Origin: Cupriavidus pampae
Lineage (GTDB): Bacteria > Pseudomonadota > Gammaproteobacteria > Burkholderiales > Burkholderiaceae
Assembly (NCBI RefSeq): GCF_914271485.1
Contig: NZ_CAJZAG010000010.1
Span: forward strand, 186,001-250,000
DNA: 64,000 bases
Direction: 5' to 3'
Positions 31,722 to 40,801 of the stretch are shown here, in pieces (position 1 is the first letter of the stretch; each line of letters opens with the position of its first letter). The notes below the pieces were generated by a model. That model saw only the letters and a program-made list of their open reading frames with translations, was not told the DNA's origin and made no database searches. A program made the translations under genes and the position numbers.

Positions 31722-33266
31722 TTTGAAGCGTTCGCTGCCTATCCGGAGCATCTTGGGAGTGAATGGCTGAGCTTCCATGCCCACCTCCCGCGCATAGTCT
31801 CTCCATGCGGCGCGCAGCAGTTGGTCCAGGCCGCTCGGCGAGTACCCGTTGAGCGCGCCTGCGGCGTGTCGCGCGGCAGCACGATCGGTCGGCGGCAGCC
31901 GGAGCGGTGCGAGCAACGGCGCCTCCGGTACTGCTACGGGGTCGAGCCCGCGCGCTGTCCAGTGCACCGTCAAAGCGTGAGTCATTGGCGCCCACATGGC
32001 GGAGCTATCCGAACGCAAAGGCTCGGTACATCGCAACGCCGCAGCTTCGCCAATCGTCATGCCTCGGCGTACCAGATGCGCGGCGATCAGTGCCACGTGC
32101 CGACGGTCGTTGGCATCGGGTGCGTCGTCAGGCCGCCCGAGCCACTCCAGAAATGATTCGATTTGCGCGGCGGTGAGCGCCGGTTCGCGTGCGGCACGCG
32201 GGGCCACATCAGCGGACGGCAGGGCGGACGGCAGGGCGGACGGCAGGGCCGACGCCACCCGCCCCGCATCATGAGCCGCGCGCAGTAGCGCACGGATCAC
32301 CCGCAGCGCGGCCGCTTGGGACGACGCGCTGAGCGGCCCCTCGAAAGGGCGCCAGTGCATCGCATCGCGCGGCGCGGAGGGGCCGCACCAGAATGGCTCG
32401 GGCTGCGGAGCCTGCAGGAAGGTCGCATACCGCGAGAGCACTTCCGCGTCGCATGCCGACAATGTCAGCCCCTCTTGTGCCAGCCATAACAGCAGGCGTT
32501 CGGCTTCGCGACGATAGCTCTTTAGCGTGTGTGACTGCAGAGTCGGCCGTGCGAGCCACTCGCGTACCCAATGCACATCGTCGTTAAGTGCTTTATAAGT
32601 ATCTTCTACGGTGACTTGCATGTACTCCAGCGGTACCGGATACGGCATGCCCGCCGTGAGTGGCATCGCGCTCAGCGGCTGCCTCCCTGGCGCGGCAAGC
32701 GGCGGCGTTACATACGGACGAACCCAGCCGCCGGGGCGCGCGCTGTCGAACGTGCCCTGCTGAATCAGCCAGCGCGTAATGGTGTCCGCCGACTTGGGAC
32801 CCAACCGCGGCACAGCGCGCCACCAGCTGCTGCCGCGACGATTGGCCAGCGCGGTGAGGTCCGAAATCCTCAGCAAACCGGCGGCGATGAGCCGGCGCGC
32901 GAGGCTTGGGCCGAACCACAAACCAACCTCGTGACTCTGTTGCGGCCGGCCTTGCCCCAGTTGCTCAAGCGAGGACAGCGCATCGACACGCCGCGTCATG
33001 CCCACGTCGGAGCGGGCCCGCAGCGCCTCGAACATGTCCGCGATGTCCGTCCGGTCGTGCTGCAGTGCAAACTGAACCAGACGATCGCGCAGTGCCAGAA
33101 TGCGTGCGATGGCCTGACTTTCGGTCAGTGCGTCGTCATCGTCGGGGTCCAGCAGGTAGCGGTTGGCGATATCGACCGGCCGCATGCCCTGTGCGTAAGC
33201 CCGGACCACCGCAAACTCGGTCCGCGTCAGTTTGGTGGCCGCGAGTGTGTCCCGATCGTCGCTCAT
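31680..33266 (-). CDS. Integrase-like protein with degenerate catalytic site
   Basis: The 528-residue protein has an N-terminal helical region with a helix-hairpin-helix-like RLGPKSADTITRWL (near 160), a SAM-like DNA-binding core (HTLKSYRREAERLLLWLAQEG) and a C-terminal domain resembling tyrosine recombinases. The usual Arg in the first motif is not visible, the HxLR box reads PKMLRIG with Lys for His, and no tyrosine nucleophile follows. It is thus probably not a working recombinase. It overlaps the end of parB and may have a structural or regulatory role at the origin. A 12-bp tandem repeat lies in its middle. Confidence 0.75.
   Translation of the reverse strand: MSDDRDTLAATKLTRTEFAVVRAYAQGMRPVDIANRYLLDPDDDDALTESQAIARILALRDRLVQFALQHDRTDIADMFEALRARSDVGMTRRVDALSSLEQLGQGRPQQSHEVGLWFGPSLARRLIAAGLLRISDLTALANRRGSSWWRAVPRLGPKSADTITRWLIQQGTFDSARPGGWVRPYVTPPLAAPGRQPLSAMPLTAGMPYPVPLEYMQVTVEDTYKALNDDVHWVREWLARPTLQSHTLKSYRREAERLLLWLAQEGLTLSACDAEVLSRYATFLQAPQPEPFWCGPSAPRDAMHWRPFEGPLSASSQAAALRVIRALLRAAHDAGRVASALPSALPSALPSADVAPRAAREPALTAAQIESFLEWLGRPDDAPDANDRRHVALIAAHLVRRGMTIGEAAALRCTEPLRSDSSAMWAPMTHALTVHWTARGLDPVAVPEAPLLAPLRLPPTDRAAARHAAGALNGYSPSGLDQLLRAAWRDYAREVGMEAQPFTPKMLRIGSERFKSDKRFIEPESRLQ
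32218..32253. repeat. Three tandem 12-bp units inside the integrase-like gene
   Basis: GGCAGGGCGGAC repeated three times (last copy with one change). Read on the minus strand it gives Ala-Leu-Pro-Ser repeats in a linker. Confidence 0.85.
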
Positions 33267-33358
33267 GCCTCGTTCTCTCCGCTCCCTGCTGTAGCGCCTA
33301 AGTCACTGATCTATAAACGATATCGCAAATCGTCAAACCGAGCCGGGCGCTTTTGCAT

Positions 33359-33387
33359 CACAAAAGATAATGTAAATTATTTTTGTG
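33359..33387. promoter_or_regulatory. AT-rich imperfect inverted repeat
   Basis: CACAAAAGATAAT and ATTATTTTTGTG pair with one bulge, about 95 bases upstream of the integrase-like gene. It lies in a 620-bp gap (33267-33887) that is clearly lower in GC than its neighbours and contains no convincing gene. Confidence 0.45.
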
Positions 33388-33887
33388 CGAAGACCAATAC
33401 TTTCTGGACCAAAAAGGGAATCGCTACGCGGTCAAGCGGCATGACAACCGACAACTGCCACGCAAACAACGGTTTGCCAAACCTTGACCCCACTGAAGGA
33501 GGAGGAAATCAAGGAAAACGGCGCCGCAAGTGGTGCTGCGTACCCATATGCGCTGAAATCGTTGTCATACGTTTAAGGAGATACCCGTTGCGATGCAGCA
33601 CGCGCTTGCAATTGAAGTGGACGATACCTATGCTGAAGCCAGAATTAGATAAATTTTGAATCAGACTTCAGAAGTATCTAACGCGTCGAATATGACGCAA
33701 ACGGGGCGGTCGGGCATCCTCGAGGGAGGATCCGGGCAGCGAGAGCCAGGACGGGACTCGCTGCGGGAACCAGGAGGTGTTGCCAGACCGTATGGGAATG
33801 CAGCCACGATATAAGCGGAGCATTTCCAATCAGCGCGTACACGGCCTGTCGCAACCGGGGTCGCGCCAATAAGAAGAGAGAGCGGCC

Positions 33888-34772
33888 ATGGCCACCATCC
33901 TCTTGCTTGAGCCTCATCCGCTGTTGCGCCTTGGGCTTCGTCATCTGCTTGCGCAGGCGCATATGCCCGGCGATTTGATCGACGTGGATCCGGCCGTACT
34001 CGCGGATCCCGATCCGTGGACCAGCCACGCGGACCTGTTGATCTATGGTCTGCCTACCGACGCCGTTGCCGGCTGGGACACGTTGGCGACCTACTGTCGA
34101 CAGCTGTCGCCGCAGCGCGTACTCGTACTCTCTGAACAGGTGCCTCCGGTACTGCCGGACACCGGGCTGCCCGAAGCGGTGCGTGGACTACTGTCCAAGT
34201 CGTGCAGCGCGGACGCGCTTGAAGCGGCGATCCGGCTCGTCCTGGCGGGCGGGGAATGCTTTCCGTCGCAGGTGCAGGCGACGCGTTGGGGCGATCTGCA
34301 ACTCGGCCAGCAGAATACTGTTGCCGCGTCGTCGCGTCAGATGGCGGCCGTGGAAGCTCGTCATGCCGCCGCGCCGATCGTCGTGCCGCTGCATGGTGTG
34401 AACCATGGCGTGGCCACTCATCTGGAATCTAAAGCGGAATCCATGATGATGCCGGGCCGGCCCGGCTCGGCCGCGCCGGAAACCCCGGCCGCCGGTGCGC
34501 ACCTGCTCAATATCACCGAACGCCAATACGAAGTGCTGACGTTGCTGGCGCGCGGCTATCCGATCAAGACCGTTAGTCGCCTGCTGAATATCTCGGTGGC
34601 CACCGCGAAGACTCACGCGTGCACGTTGTATCAGCGACTGCATGTGCGCAACAAGGGCGAAGCCGTCTACGTGGCGCTGCAGCGTGGCGCGACGCTGAAC
34701 TGGGCCGGCCCGACCCCGCAGGCCCCGCGGCCCGGTGTCATGGAGGGCCGGGAGGCGTGTGAGGCGGCCTGA
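33888..34772 (+). CDS. LuxR/NarL-type regulator with divergent receiver
   Basis: A 294-residue protein with a receiver-like N-terminal domain (ILLLEPHPLLRLGLRHLL), a variable linker and a C-terminal LuxR-type helix-turn-helix (ITERQYEVLTLLARGYPIKTVSRLLNISVATAKTH). The receiver lacks the paired acidic residues after strand one (EPH instead of DD). The expected phosphoacceptor position reads LLIYGLPTD, so it is probably not phosphorylated. No kinase is adjacent. A shorter paralog without the DNA-binding domain follows. It may control the polysaccharide genes to the right; this is a guess from position. Confidence 0.8.
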   Translation: MATILLLEPHPLLRLGLRHLLAQAHMPGDLIDVDPAVLADPDPWTSHADLLIYGLPTDAVAGWDTLATYCRQLSPQRVLVLSEQVPPVLPDTGLPEAVRGLLSKSCSADALEAAIRLVLAGGECFPSQVQATRWGDLQLGQQNTVAASSRQMAAVEARHAAAPIVVPLHGVNHGVATHLESKAESMMMPGRPGSAAPETPAAGAHLLNITERQYEVLTLLARGYPIKTVSRLLNISVATAKTHACTLYQRLHVRNKGEAVYVALQRGATLNWAGPTPQAPRPGVMEGREACEAA

Positions 34773-34823
34773 TGCCGCGACACCGTTTGCCGATTCATCG
34801 CCTTTAGCTGTCTACATCATCCG

Positions 34824-34861
34824 GCGCCGCCGCCTCATCCATATGCATGAGGCGGCGGCGC
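34824..34861 (+). terminator. Strong hairpin terminator
   Basis: 15-base arms GCGCCGCCGCCTCAT and ATGAGGCGGCGGCGC around CCATATGC, after the LuxR-type gene. Confidence 0.75.
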
Positions 34862-34960
34862 TCTTGCGTTGCTAGTTTCTGAAGGGTGGCAACGCACGAT
34901 CAACGAAGCACGCGAAACACACCACACCACGCCAAGCTATTCCCACTCGCGAAACGCTCG

Positions 34961-35470
34961 ATGACGACCTACCTGATCGCCAGCAACGAGATGATGTGCC
35001 GTATCCTTGCGCGCCGCATGGAAGGGCTGGACCTGCCTCTGCCCGTGTTGTGGCGTACGCCGGACTGGCTTGCCGATGACACGGAGGTGGACGCGGCAGG
35101 CGCCGACCGGCCCGTCGATATCGCACTGATCGATTGCAGCGGCGTGGACGACGATCCGCGCGCGTTGCTCGATCGCGTGCGCGCGCGGCTCGCGCCGCGT
35201 CGCTGGCTGGTCCTGTCGGATGCGCTCGATAGCGAGTTGATGTTCCATGCCGCGCGCCTCGGCGCCAGCGGCTGCCTGGCGGTGCCCGCACCGGTGGAGC
35301 TGGTCTGCGCGGCGGCGTCGCTCGCATGGGCCGGTGGGCAATGTTTTCCACGCACGGCGCTGACACTGCTGCGCGAGCACAACCGTCCGGTTGATCCCTC
35401 CCCTGTATTCCACTCATCCATCGGCAGCGTACATGCCGCGCGTCCAGACGGTTCTACTGCGATGGGATGA
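34961..35470 (+). CDS. Stand-alone receiver-like protein, paralog of the upstream regulator
   Basis: About 169 residues from ATG 34961 (an upstream GTG at 34886 is also open). It has the same fold cues as the preceding regulator: ALIDCSG, WLVLSDAL, then ASGCLAVPAPVELVCAAASLAWAGGQCFPRTAL. The last segment aligns with the GECFPSQV part of the upstream protein, but there is no helix-turn-helix. It looks like a duplicate that lost its output domain. It could bind or titrate a partner of the LuxR-type regulator. Ribosome site weak. Confidence 0.6.
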   Translation: MTTYLIASNEMMCRILARRMEGLDLPLPVLWRTPDWLADDTEVDAAGADRPVDIALIDCSGVDDDPRALLDRVRARLAPRRWLVLSDALDSELMFHAARLGASGCLAVPAPVELVCAAASLAWAGGQCFPRTALTLLREHNRPVDPSPVFHSSIGSVHAARPDGSTAMG

Positions 35471-35561
35471 AGGCGCGGGCCGCGAAGAAGGCCTATGCTG
35501 AATTCGCCCGACGACAGAAGCTGGTGACACAGGCCAGCCGCGGCGGGAAGCAGGGGGTCGT

Positions 35562-35837
35562 ATGGAACGCGGTTTGGATATCCTGGTCGTCCACGGCTTT
35601 GCCGTGCGCGAGGGCCGGGGAAAATGGGCATGTTGCTACGAGATCCGGCTCGCCATCAACAATGGCGAGCCGTTGTTGTTGTATCGGGGCGAACTGCATG
35701 GGCGCTGTTTTCCCAGCGAGGCCGCGGCGGTCGTAGCGGCCCATGAGATCGGCGAGCGTGAGGCAAGCCGCCACCTGGAGAGCGCCCGCGCGATGATCGT
35801 CGCAGGACCTCGTCCTGGCGCGCGGGATACGTCGTGA
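35562..35837 (+). CDS. Small hypothetical protein
   Basis: A 91-residue soluble protein: ILVVHGFAVREGRGKWACCYEIR, then LYRGELHGRCFPSEAAAVVAAHEIGEREA. Not membrane bound, no signal peptide. The pattern of beta strands followed by a helix resembles many short Burkholderiales proteins of unknown function. ATG 35562 follows GCAGGGGG. No functional assignment is possible. Confidence 0.55.
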   Translation: MERGLDILVVHGFAVREGRGKWACCYEIRLAINNGEPLLLYRGELHGRCFPSEAAAVVAAHEIGEREASRHLESARAMIVAGPRPGARDTS

Positions 35838-35922
35838 TCCTGCCCGTGGCGCTCGTGGCGCGCGTGGCATTCCGTGCCGCGTTCCACCCCTGCGGCGCAT
35901 GAATGCGTGCGCACCAAAAAAG

Positions 35923-35953
35923 AAGCCCGCCGACCGGGGGACCATGCGGGCTT
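35923..35953 (-). terminator. Rho-independent terminator reading leftward
   Basis: AAGCCCGC and GCGGGCTT arms; on the minus strand the second arm is followed by CTTTTTT. There is no recognised leftward gene upstream of it, so it may end a short non-coding RNA or antisense transcript from 35954-36100. Confidence 0.6.
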
Positions 35954-36102
35954 TGAAATGTCCGTCCATGAAGATGAACGAACATTACCTTGAGCATATC
36001 GAATCCACGCGTGGTGCTCCATCAACCAGAAGACGCATGCGAGTCAGGCATCTCATCCCCGAGCTCCATCGCATCTACGCAGGGCGATAACATGAATCCG
36101 AC

Positions 36103-36792
36103 ATGATCTGGCACATGAACTGGCAACTGGTTTCCTTTCTTGGCGAGTCCGCGTTCCTTATTCCGTGCGCGGTGTTTCTCTACGGCTGGCTGCGCTGGCG
36201 TGGCGCCACCGACGTCGCATCCCACTGGTTGTTCGCGTTCTCGGCCACGGCGCTTCTGGTGCTGATCTCGAAGCTCGCGTTCATGGGCTGGGGCATCGGG
36301 AGCGCGCGCATGAACTTCACCGGGTTTTCGGGCCACGCCATGATGGCGGCGTCGATCCTGCCGGTGCTTCTGTACCTGACGTCGCCCACCAGCCGCCCCA
36401 ATGTGGGGGTGCTGGCGGCGCTCGCGGGCGTGCTGGCCGCGCTGGCGGTGGGCGTGTCGCGGTTGATGCTGGGCGCGCATTCGATGTCAGAGGTGGCAAG
36501 CGGCCTCGCGCTCGGCTTCTGCGTCAGCATGCCGTTCATCATGCGACGCGGCGTGCCCCGCGGCGCGATGACGATGGTGCTGGTGTCGGCGGCGCTCGCC
36601 ACCGTCATGATCCTTCCGGTCGGCCGCATGGCAGGGGTGACCCACGTGTGGGTGCAGCAGCTCGCCACATTCCTGTCCGGACGCGACCGTCCCTATGAAC
36701 GAGGCGAGTGGTCCTCTCTGCTGCCATGCCGCGCCTGTACGACTGGTACCTCGGCGCATGCCACGTTCGCCATGCCACATCGCTCCGAATAA
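36103..36792 (+). CDS. PAP2-type membrane phosphatase
   Basis: A 229-residue membrane protein with five or six helices. It holds the PAP2 core motifs FSGHAMMAAS (PSGH-like) and SRLMLGAHSMSEVASG (SRxxxGxHxxxD-like, with Glu at the last position). PAP2 enzymes dephosphorylate lipid phosphates such as undecaprenyl pyrophosphate. Next to a polyprenyl-phosphate sugar transferase gene, recycling of the lipid carrier for polysaccharide export is a fitting role. The first PAP2 Lys motif is not clear. Start 36103 or the ATG at 36115. Confidence 0.72.
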   Translation: MIWHMNWQLVSFLGESAFLIPCAVFLYGWLRWRGATDVASHWLFAFSATALLVLISKLAFMGWGIGSARMNFTGFSGHAMMAASILPVLLYLTSPTSRPNVGVLAALAGVLAALAVGVSRLMLGAHSMSEVASGLALGFCVSMPFIMRRGVPRGAMTMVLVSAALATVMILPVGRMAGVTHVWVQQLATFLSGRDRPYERGEWSSLLPCRACTTGTSAHATFAMPHRSE

Positions 36793-36903
36793 GATCGTCC
36801 GCGCTCCCCGCACGAGAACGTGTGTGCGCCCGCTAACAGACGCTCCAGAGCGCGTGGGCAACCATGACCGTGATAGAAATCCCGCAAGGGTTTGGGAGCG
36901 GTC

Positions 36904-38307
36904 ATGGCATCGAACTGGAATGTTGCCGCCGAGCGGCGCACAACCCTTCACTACCTCTACCGACTGTGCGACGCGCTGCTGATCGCGGCGTCCGGCGTCG
37001 TCATGGGAGAGCTGCATTTTCCCGGCGGCCTCCCGGAGGCCAATCCGATTCACGGCTTCCTGACCATGCTGTGCGCGCTTGGCGCGCTGGTGATATTCCC
37101 CGCGTTCGGCCTCTATGACTCGTGGCGCGGCCGCAGCCAGGCCGTGCTCGCGTTGCGCACCGGTGCCGCATGGGCCACGGTGTTTCTGACTGGCCTGATG
37201 GGCGCGTTCCTGATGCATCAGATTGGGCACGTGTCGCGGATCTGGTCGATGGGCTGGTTCCTGACCTCGGCCTCCGCGCTGCTGTTAGGACGCCTGATCA
37301 TGTTCCGCATGCTTGCCAACGTGCGCGAGCAGGGCATCAACGCCAAGCGTGTGCTGATCTTCGGCTATGGCCCGCTTGGCCGCGAGATGTACCTGCGCGT
37401 CCAGCAATTCCGCGCCGCCGGCTATCGCGTGGTGGGTATCTACGACGAAGCGTCGCAAACGGTTCCCAATGGCGTGGCGTCGTTGCGCACGATGGATGAC
37501 GTCAGCCAGTTCGTGCGCAGCGAGGGCGTGCGGGAGATCTGGCTGACGCTGCCGATGGCCGCCTGCCACGACTTGTCCGATGTGGTGCGCCAGTTTCGCA
37601 ATGACCTGATCGATATCCGCTGGGTACCCGACGTGGCGTCGGTGGAACTGCTGGGCCACCGCTTCAGCGACTTCATGGGGCTGCCCGTGATCGATCTGAA
37701 CTCGCCACCGGTGTCGGGCATTACGGGCTTACTCAAGGCCAGCTTCGACCGCGTCTTTGCCTTTGCCGCGATTGTCGGACTCTCACCGATCATGCTGGTA
37801 ATCGCTGCGATGGTGAAGCTGTCGTCCCCGGGACCCGTGTTGTTCCGTCAGCTGCGCCTGGGCATCGACGGCAGGCAGTTTCATGTCTACAAGTTCCGCA
37901 CCATGAAGCTGCATCAGGATACCGGCGTGACGCAGGCGTGCCGCGGCGATGCGCGCGTGACGCGCGTGGGCGCGTTCCTGCGGCGCACCAGCCTCGACGA
38001 ACTGCCGCAGTTCTTCAACGTACTGCGTGGCGAGATGTCGGTGGTCGGTCCGCGTCCGCATGCGATGGAGCACAACGAGCTCTACCGCGAGCTGATCGAT
38101 CGCTACATGCTGCGTCATCGCGTGAAGCCCGGCATTACCGGATGGGCGCAGATCAATGGTCTGCGCGGCCAGACCGACACGGTAGAGAAGATGCGCCGGC
38201 GCATCGAGTTCGACATCTATTACATCCAGCACTGGTCGTTCCAGCTCGACCTTCGCATCATCCTTCGCACCGCGCTGCATGGCTGGGCCGGTGCCGCCGC
38301 TTACTGA
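36904..38307 (+). CDS. wcaJ: Undecaprenyl-phosphate glucose phosphotransferase (WcaJ-type)
   Basis: A 467-residue polyprenyl-phosphate hexose-1-phosphate transferase. Four or five N-terminal transmembrane segments and a CoA-binding-like domain ([19 protein letters not shown]) come first. The catalytic bacterial sugar transferase domain follows: [68 protein letters not shown]. It primes exopolysaccharide repeat synthesis by moving glucose-1-phosphate onto undecaprenyl phosphate. ATG 36904 has GGGAG six bases upstream. Confidence 0.92.
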   Translation: MASNWNVAAERRTTLHYLYRLCDALLIAASGVVMGELHFPGGLPEANPIHGFLTMLCALGALVIFPAFGLYDSWRGRSQAVLALRTGAAWATVFLTGLMGAFLMHQIGHVSRIWSMGWFLTSASALLLGRLIMFRMLANVREQGINAKRVLIFGYGPLGREMYLRVQQFRAAGYRVVGIYDEASQTVPNGVASLRTMDDVSQFVRSEGVREIWLTLPMAACHDLSDVVRQFRNDLIDIRWVPDVASVELLGHRFSDFMGLPVIDLNSPPVSGITGLLKASFDRVFAFAAIVGLSPIMLVIAAMVKLSSPGPVLFRQLRLGIDGRQFHVYKFRTMKLHQDTGVTQACRGDARVTRVGAFLRRTSLDELPQFFNVLRGEMSVVGPRPHAMEHNELYRELIDRYMLRHRVKPGITGWAQINGLRGQTDTVEKMRRRIEFDIYYIQHWSFQLDLRIILRTALHGWAGAAAY

Positions 38308-38376
38308 GACACGCGCGGCGGCACGATGCCGCCGCCACCGACGCCGCAGCGCGCAGACCATCAGCAGGGGAACTCA

Positions 38377-38628
38377 ATGAAGGCAACGATCCGCAAAATT
38401 CTTGGCGATGTCGCACGGCTCGACGTGCCGCCGGCCTCGCTGGCCGATAGCGACGACCTCTACGCGGCGGGTCTCTCGTCGCTCGCTACGGTTCATGTGA
38501 TGCTCGCCCTCGAGAACGCGTTCGAGATCGAGATTCCCGACCGCATGCTGACACGCCAGCTGTTCCGCAGCATCGACTCGCTGGCCGGCGCGGTATCGAC
38601 GATTCGCCAGCAGCAGGAGGCGGCGTGA
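38377..38628 (+). CDS. Acyl-carrier-type protein
   Basis: An 83-residue carrier protein with the helix II attachment region AAGLSSLATVHVM; Ser35 is the expected 4'-phosphopantetheine site (LSSL in place of DSL). Carrier proteins of this type accompany amino acid:carrier-protein ligases and accept glycine or alanine, not fatty acids. AGGGG precedes the ATG. Its stop overlaps the start of the dehydrogenase gene (GTGA), so synthesis is coupled. First gene of the amino-acyl carrier operon, 69 bases after the sugar transferase stop. Confidence 0.85.
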   Translation: MKATIRKILGDVARLDVPPASLADSDDLYAAGLSSLATVHVMLALENAFEIEIPDRMLTRQLFRSIDSLAGAVSTIRQQQEAA

Positions 38629-39830
38629 GGTCCGTTGCCCGTATCGCGTTAGCGCACGCGAACCCGGGCGATGTCAGCGCTGCCGAAGACTCCCTGCTTG
38701 CGGCGGCGCACGCCGCGGCGGCCGTGGCGGCAGAGCATGCGGATGCGGTGGACCGCGAGGCCCGCTTTCCCGAGGAAGCTTTTGCGGCCTTGCGCGAGCA
38801 GAGGCTGCTGGGCGCCATGGTGCCCGTGGCGCTCGGCGGTGCCGGCGCGTCGCTGGCCATGGTCACGACGATCTGCCGCATCCTCGGCGAAGCCTGCGCG
38901 GCGACCGGCATGATCTACGCGATGCACCAGATTCAGGTGGCCTGCGTGGTCGAGCATGGTGGCGGCAGCGCCTGGCACGACGGACTGCTGACGCGCGTGG
39001 CCGACGACCAGCTGTTGCTGGCTTCGGCGACGTCGGAGGAAGCCATCGGCGGGGCGCTACGGACCAGTGGTTGCGCGGTCAGCGCCGATGGCGGCCGTTT
39101 CCATTTGCTGAAGATGGCGCCGACGATCTCCTACGGCGCCCATGCGGACGGCATTCTGGTGACCGCGCGTCGCCATGCCGATGCCGCCCCGTCGGACCAG
39201 GTGCTGGTGTGCGTGATGAAAAGCGATTACACGCTGCAGAGCCTCAATACGTGGGACACGCTCGGCATGCGCGGCACCTGCAGCAACGGCTTCCGGCTGG
39301 AAGCCACCGGCGACGTCGCGCAGATCATGCCGGTGTCATTCCACGAGATTGCCGACGGCACCATGACGCCGGTCTCGCACATCGTGTGGGGCGCACTGTG
39401 GCTCGGCGTGGCCAGCGATGCCGTATCGCGGGCCAAGACGTTCTTCCAGGGCCAGGCGCGCGCGCATCCGGGTTCGCTGCCCCCGTCGGGCGCGCGCGTG
39501 GCCGAAGCGGTCGGCATGCTGCAGTTGATGGAAGCGCGGCTCGATATGGCGCTGGCACATCAACAGGCGCGGCATCGCGCCGATGGTGGGTCCGTGTCGG
39601 CAGCGTTTGCGCTGGCGGCCGAGATGAATGGACTCAAGACCTCGTTATCCACGCTCGCGTTGCAGGCCGTCCAGCAGGCCATGATGGTCTGCGGCATGGC
39701 GGGCTACAAGCATGGCACGCCGTTCAGCCTGGGCCGTCACCTGCGCGACCTGTGGTCGGCCCCGTTGATGATCAACAACGATCGCATCCAGGCCAATACG
39801 GCCAACCTGCTGCTGGCGGATCGTTCCTGA
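38625..39830 (+). CDS. Acyl-CoA dehydrogenase-family flavoprotein
   Basis: A 401-residue protein with the ACAD fold: helical N-terminus with ATGMIYAMHQIQVA, middle beta domain (LNTWDTLGMRGTCSNGFRLE) and C-terminal helical bundle (AAEMNGLKTSLSTLALQAVQQAMMVCGMAGYK). The family oxidises acyl thioesters with FAD. In this neighbourhood the likely substrate is an amino-acyl or modified acyl group on the carrier protein. The catalytic Glu of classical members is not obvious near GMAGYKHGTPFSLGRHLRD. GTG start overlaps the carrier gene by four bases. Confidence 0.82.
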   Translation: MRSVARIALAHANPGDVSAAEDSLLAAAHAAAAVAAEHADAVDREARFPEEAFAALREQRLLGAMVPVALGGAGASLAMVTTICRILGEACAATGMIYAMHQIQVACVVEHGGGSAWHDGLLTRVADDQLLLASATSEEAIGGALRTSGCAVSADGGRFHLLKMAPTISYGAHADGILVTARRHADAAPSDQVLVCVMKSDYTLQSLNTWDTLGMRGTCSNGFRLEATGDVAQIMPVSFHEIADGTMTPVSHIVWGALWLGVASDAVSRAKTFFQGQARAHPGSLPPSGARVAEAVGMLQLMEARLDMALAHQQARHRADGGSVSAAFALAAEMNGLKTSLSTLALQAVQQAMMVCGMAGYKHGTPFSLGRHLRDLWSAPLMINNDRIQANTANLLLADRS

Positions 39831-39841
39831 CGGAGACAGAG

Positions 39842-40801
39842 ATGGATGTACAAGCACTGACAGACGCGGTGCCGGTCGGTGGCGCGGGCGACGCGCCGCA
39901 GACCACCTTCCTCGACCGACTGCTGGAGGCGGGCCTGCTGATCGAGTCCGGCGTGCCGGGCCTGTACGGCCGCAGCGCGGTGTTCGAAGCCATCGCCGAC
40001 GGTCTGAACGCGGCGGTCACGCGGCTCGGCGCGGACCAGCACGCGGAATTGCTGCGCTTCCCGCCGGCCATGGGTCAGCAGGACTTCGAGACCAGCGAGT
40101 ACCTCAAGAGCTTTCCGCAACTGGCCGGCACTGTGCATAGTTTCTGCGGCGACGACCGCGGTCACCATCGGTTGCTGGCGCGGCTCGAGGACAGGGAGGA
40201 CTGGACCGACCAACAGGCGCCGACGGGTGTCGTGCTGACGCCGGCCGCGTGCTATCCGGTCTATCCGGTGGTGGCCAGGCGCGGACCGCTGCCCGTCGAC
40301 GGCAAGGTGGTGGACGTGTTGTCGTACTGCTATCGCCATGAGCCATCGCTGGAGCCCACCCGCATGCAGCTGTTCCGCATGCGCGAGTACGTCTGCCTTG
40401 GCACGCCGGAGCAGATCGTCGCGTTTCGCGAGCGCTGGATGGAGCGCGGCCTGGCGTTCGGCCGCGCGCTGCAGCTGCCGGTGGAACTCGATGTGGCCAA
40501 CGATCCGTTCTTCGGCCGCGGCGGCAAGATCGTGGCGGACAGCCAGCGCGAGCAGAAGCTCAAGTTCGAACTGCTGATCCCTGTCAACGACGGTGCGGGG
40601 CCCACCGCGTGCATGAGCTTCAACTACCACATGGACCACTTCGGCGCGCTCTGGCACATCGGCCTCAGCGATGGCGGCGTGGCGCATACCGGCTGCGTGG
40701 GCTTTGGCATCGAACGTCTGGCGCTGGCGCTGCTGCGCCACCATGGGCTCGATCCTTCCCGCTGGCCGCAACCGGTACGGGAAACGCTCGGAGGCGTTTG
40801 A
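39842..40801 (+). CDS. Amino acid:[carrier protein] ligase (SerRS-like)
   Basis: A 319-residue homolog of the catalytic core of atypical seryl-tRNA synthetases. Motif 2 contains FRMREYVCLG and motif 3 is GFGIERLALAL. The zinc ligands of the family are visible as Cys137 (TPAACYP), Glu182 (RMRE) and Cys285 (HTGCVGF). There is no tRNA-binding arm, as in ligases that activate small amino acids and load them onto carrier-protein phosphopantetheine. The true start is 39842, with CGGAG upstream; the frame is open far upstream in the dehydrogenase gene. Its stop touches the DUF1839 start (TGAATG). Confidence 0.9.
   Translation: MDVQALTDAVPVGGAGDAPQTTFLDRLLEAGLLIESGVPGLYGRSAVFEAIADGLNAAVTRLGADQHAELLRFPPAMGQQDFETSEYLKSFPQLAGTVHSFCGDDRGHHRLLARLEDREDWTDQQAPTGVVLTPAACYPVYPVVARRGPLPVDGKVVDVLSYCYRHEPSLEPTRMQLFRMREYVCLGTPEQIVAFRERWMERGLAFGRALQLPVELDVANDPFFGRGGKIVADSQREQKLKFELLIPVNDGAGPTACMSFNYHMDHFGALWHIGLSDGGVAHTGCVGFGIERLALALLRHHGLDPSRWPQPVRETLGGV

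Noticed and set aside
35899-36090. 63-residue ORF before the PAP2 gene
   Set aside because: It runs through the leftward terminator and lacks a ribosome site; composition is random.
39071-39841. Extended N-terminus of the ligase inside the dehydrogenase gene
   Set aside because: The frame is open by chance; the ATG at 39842 has a ribosome site and the family match starts there.
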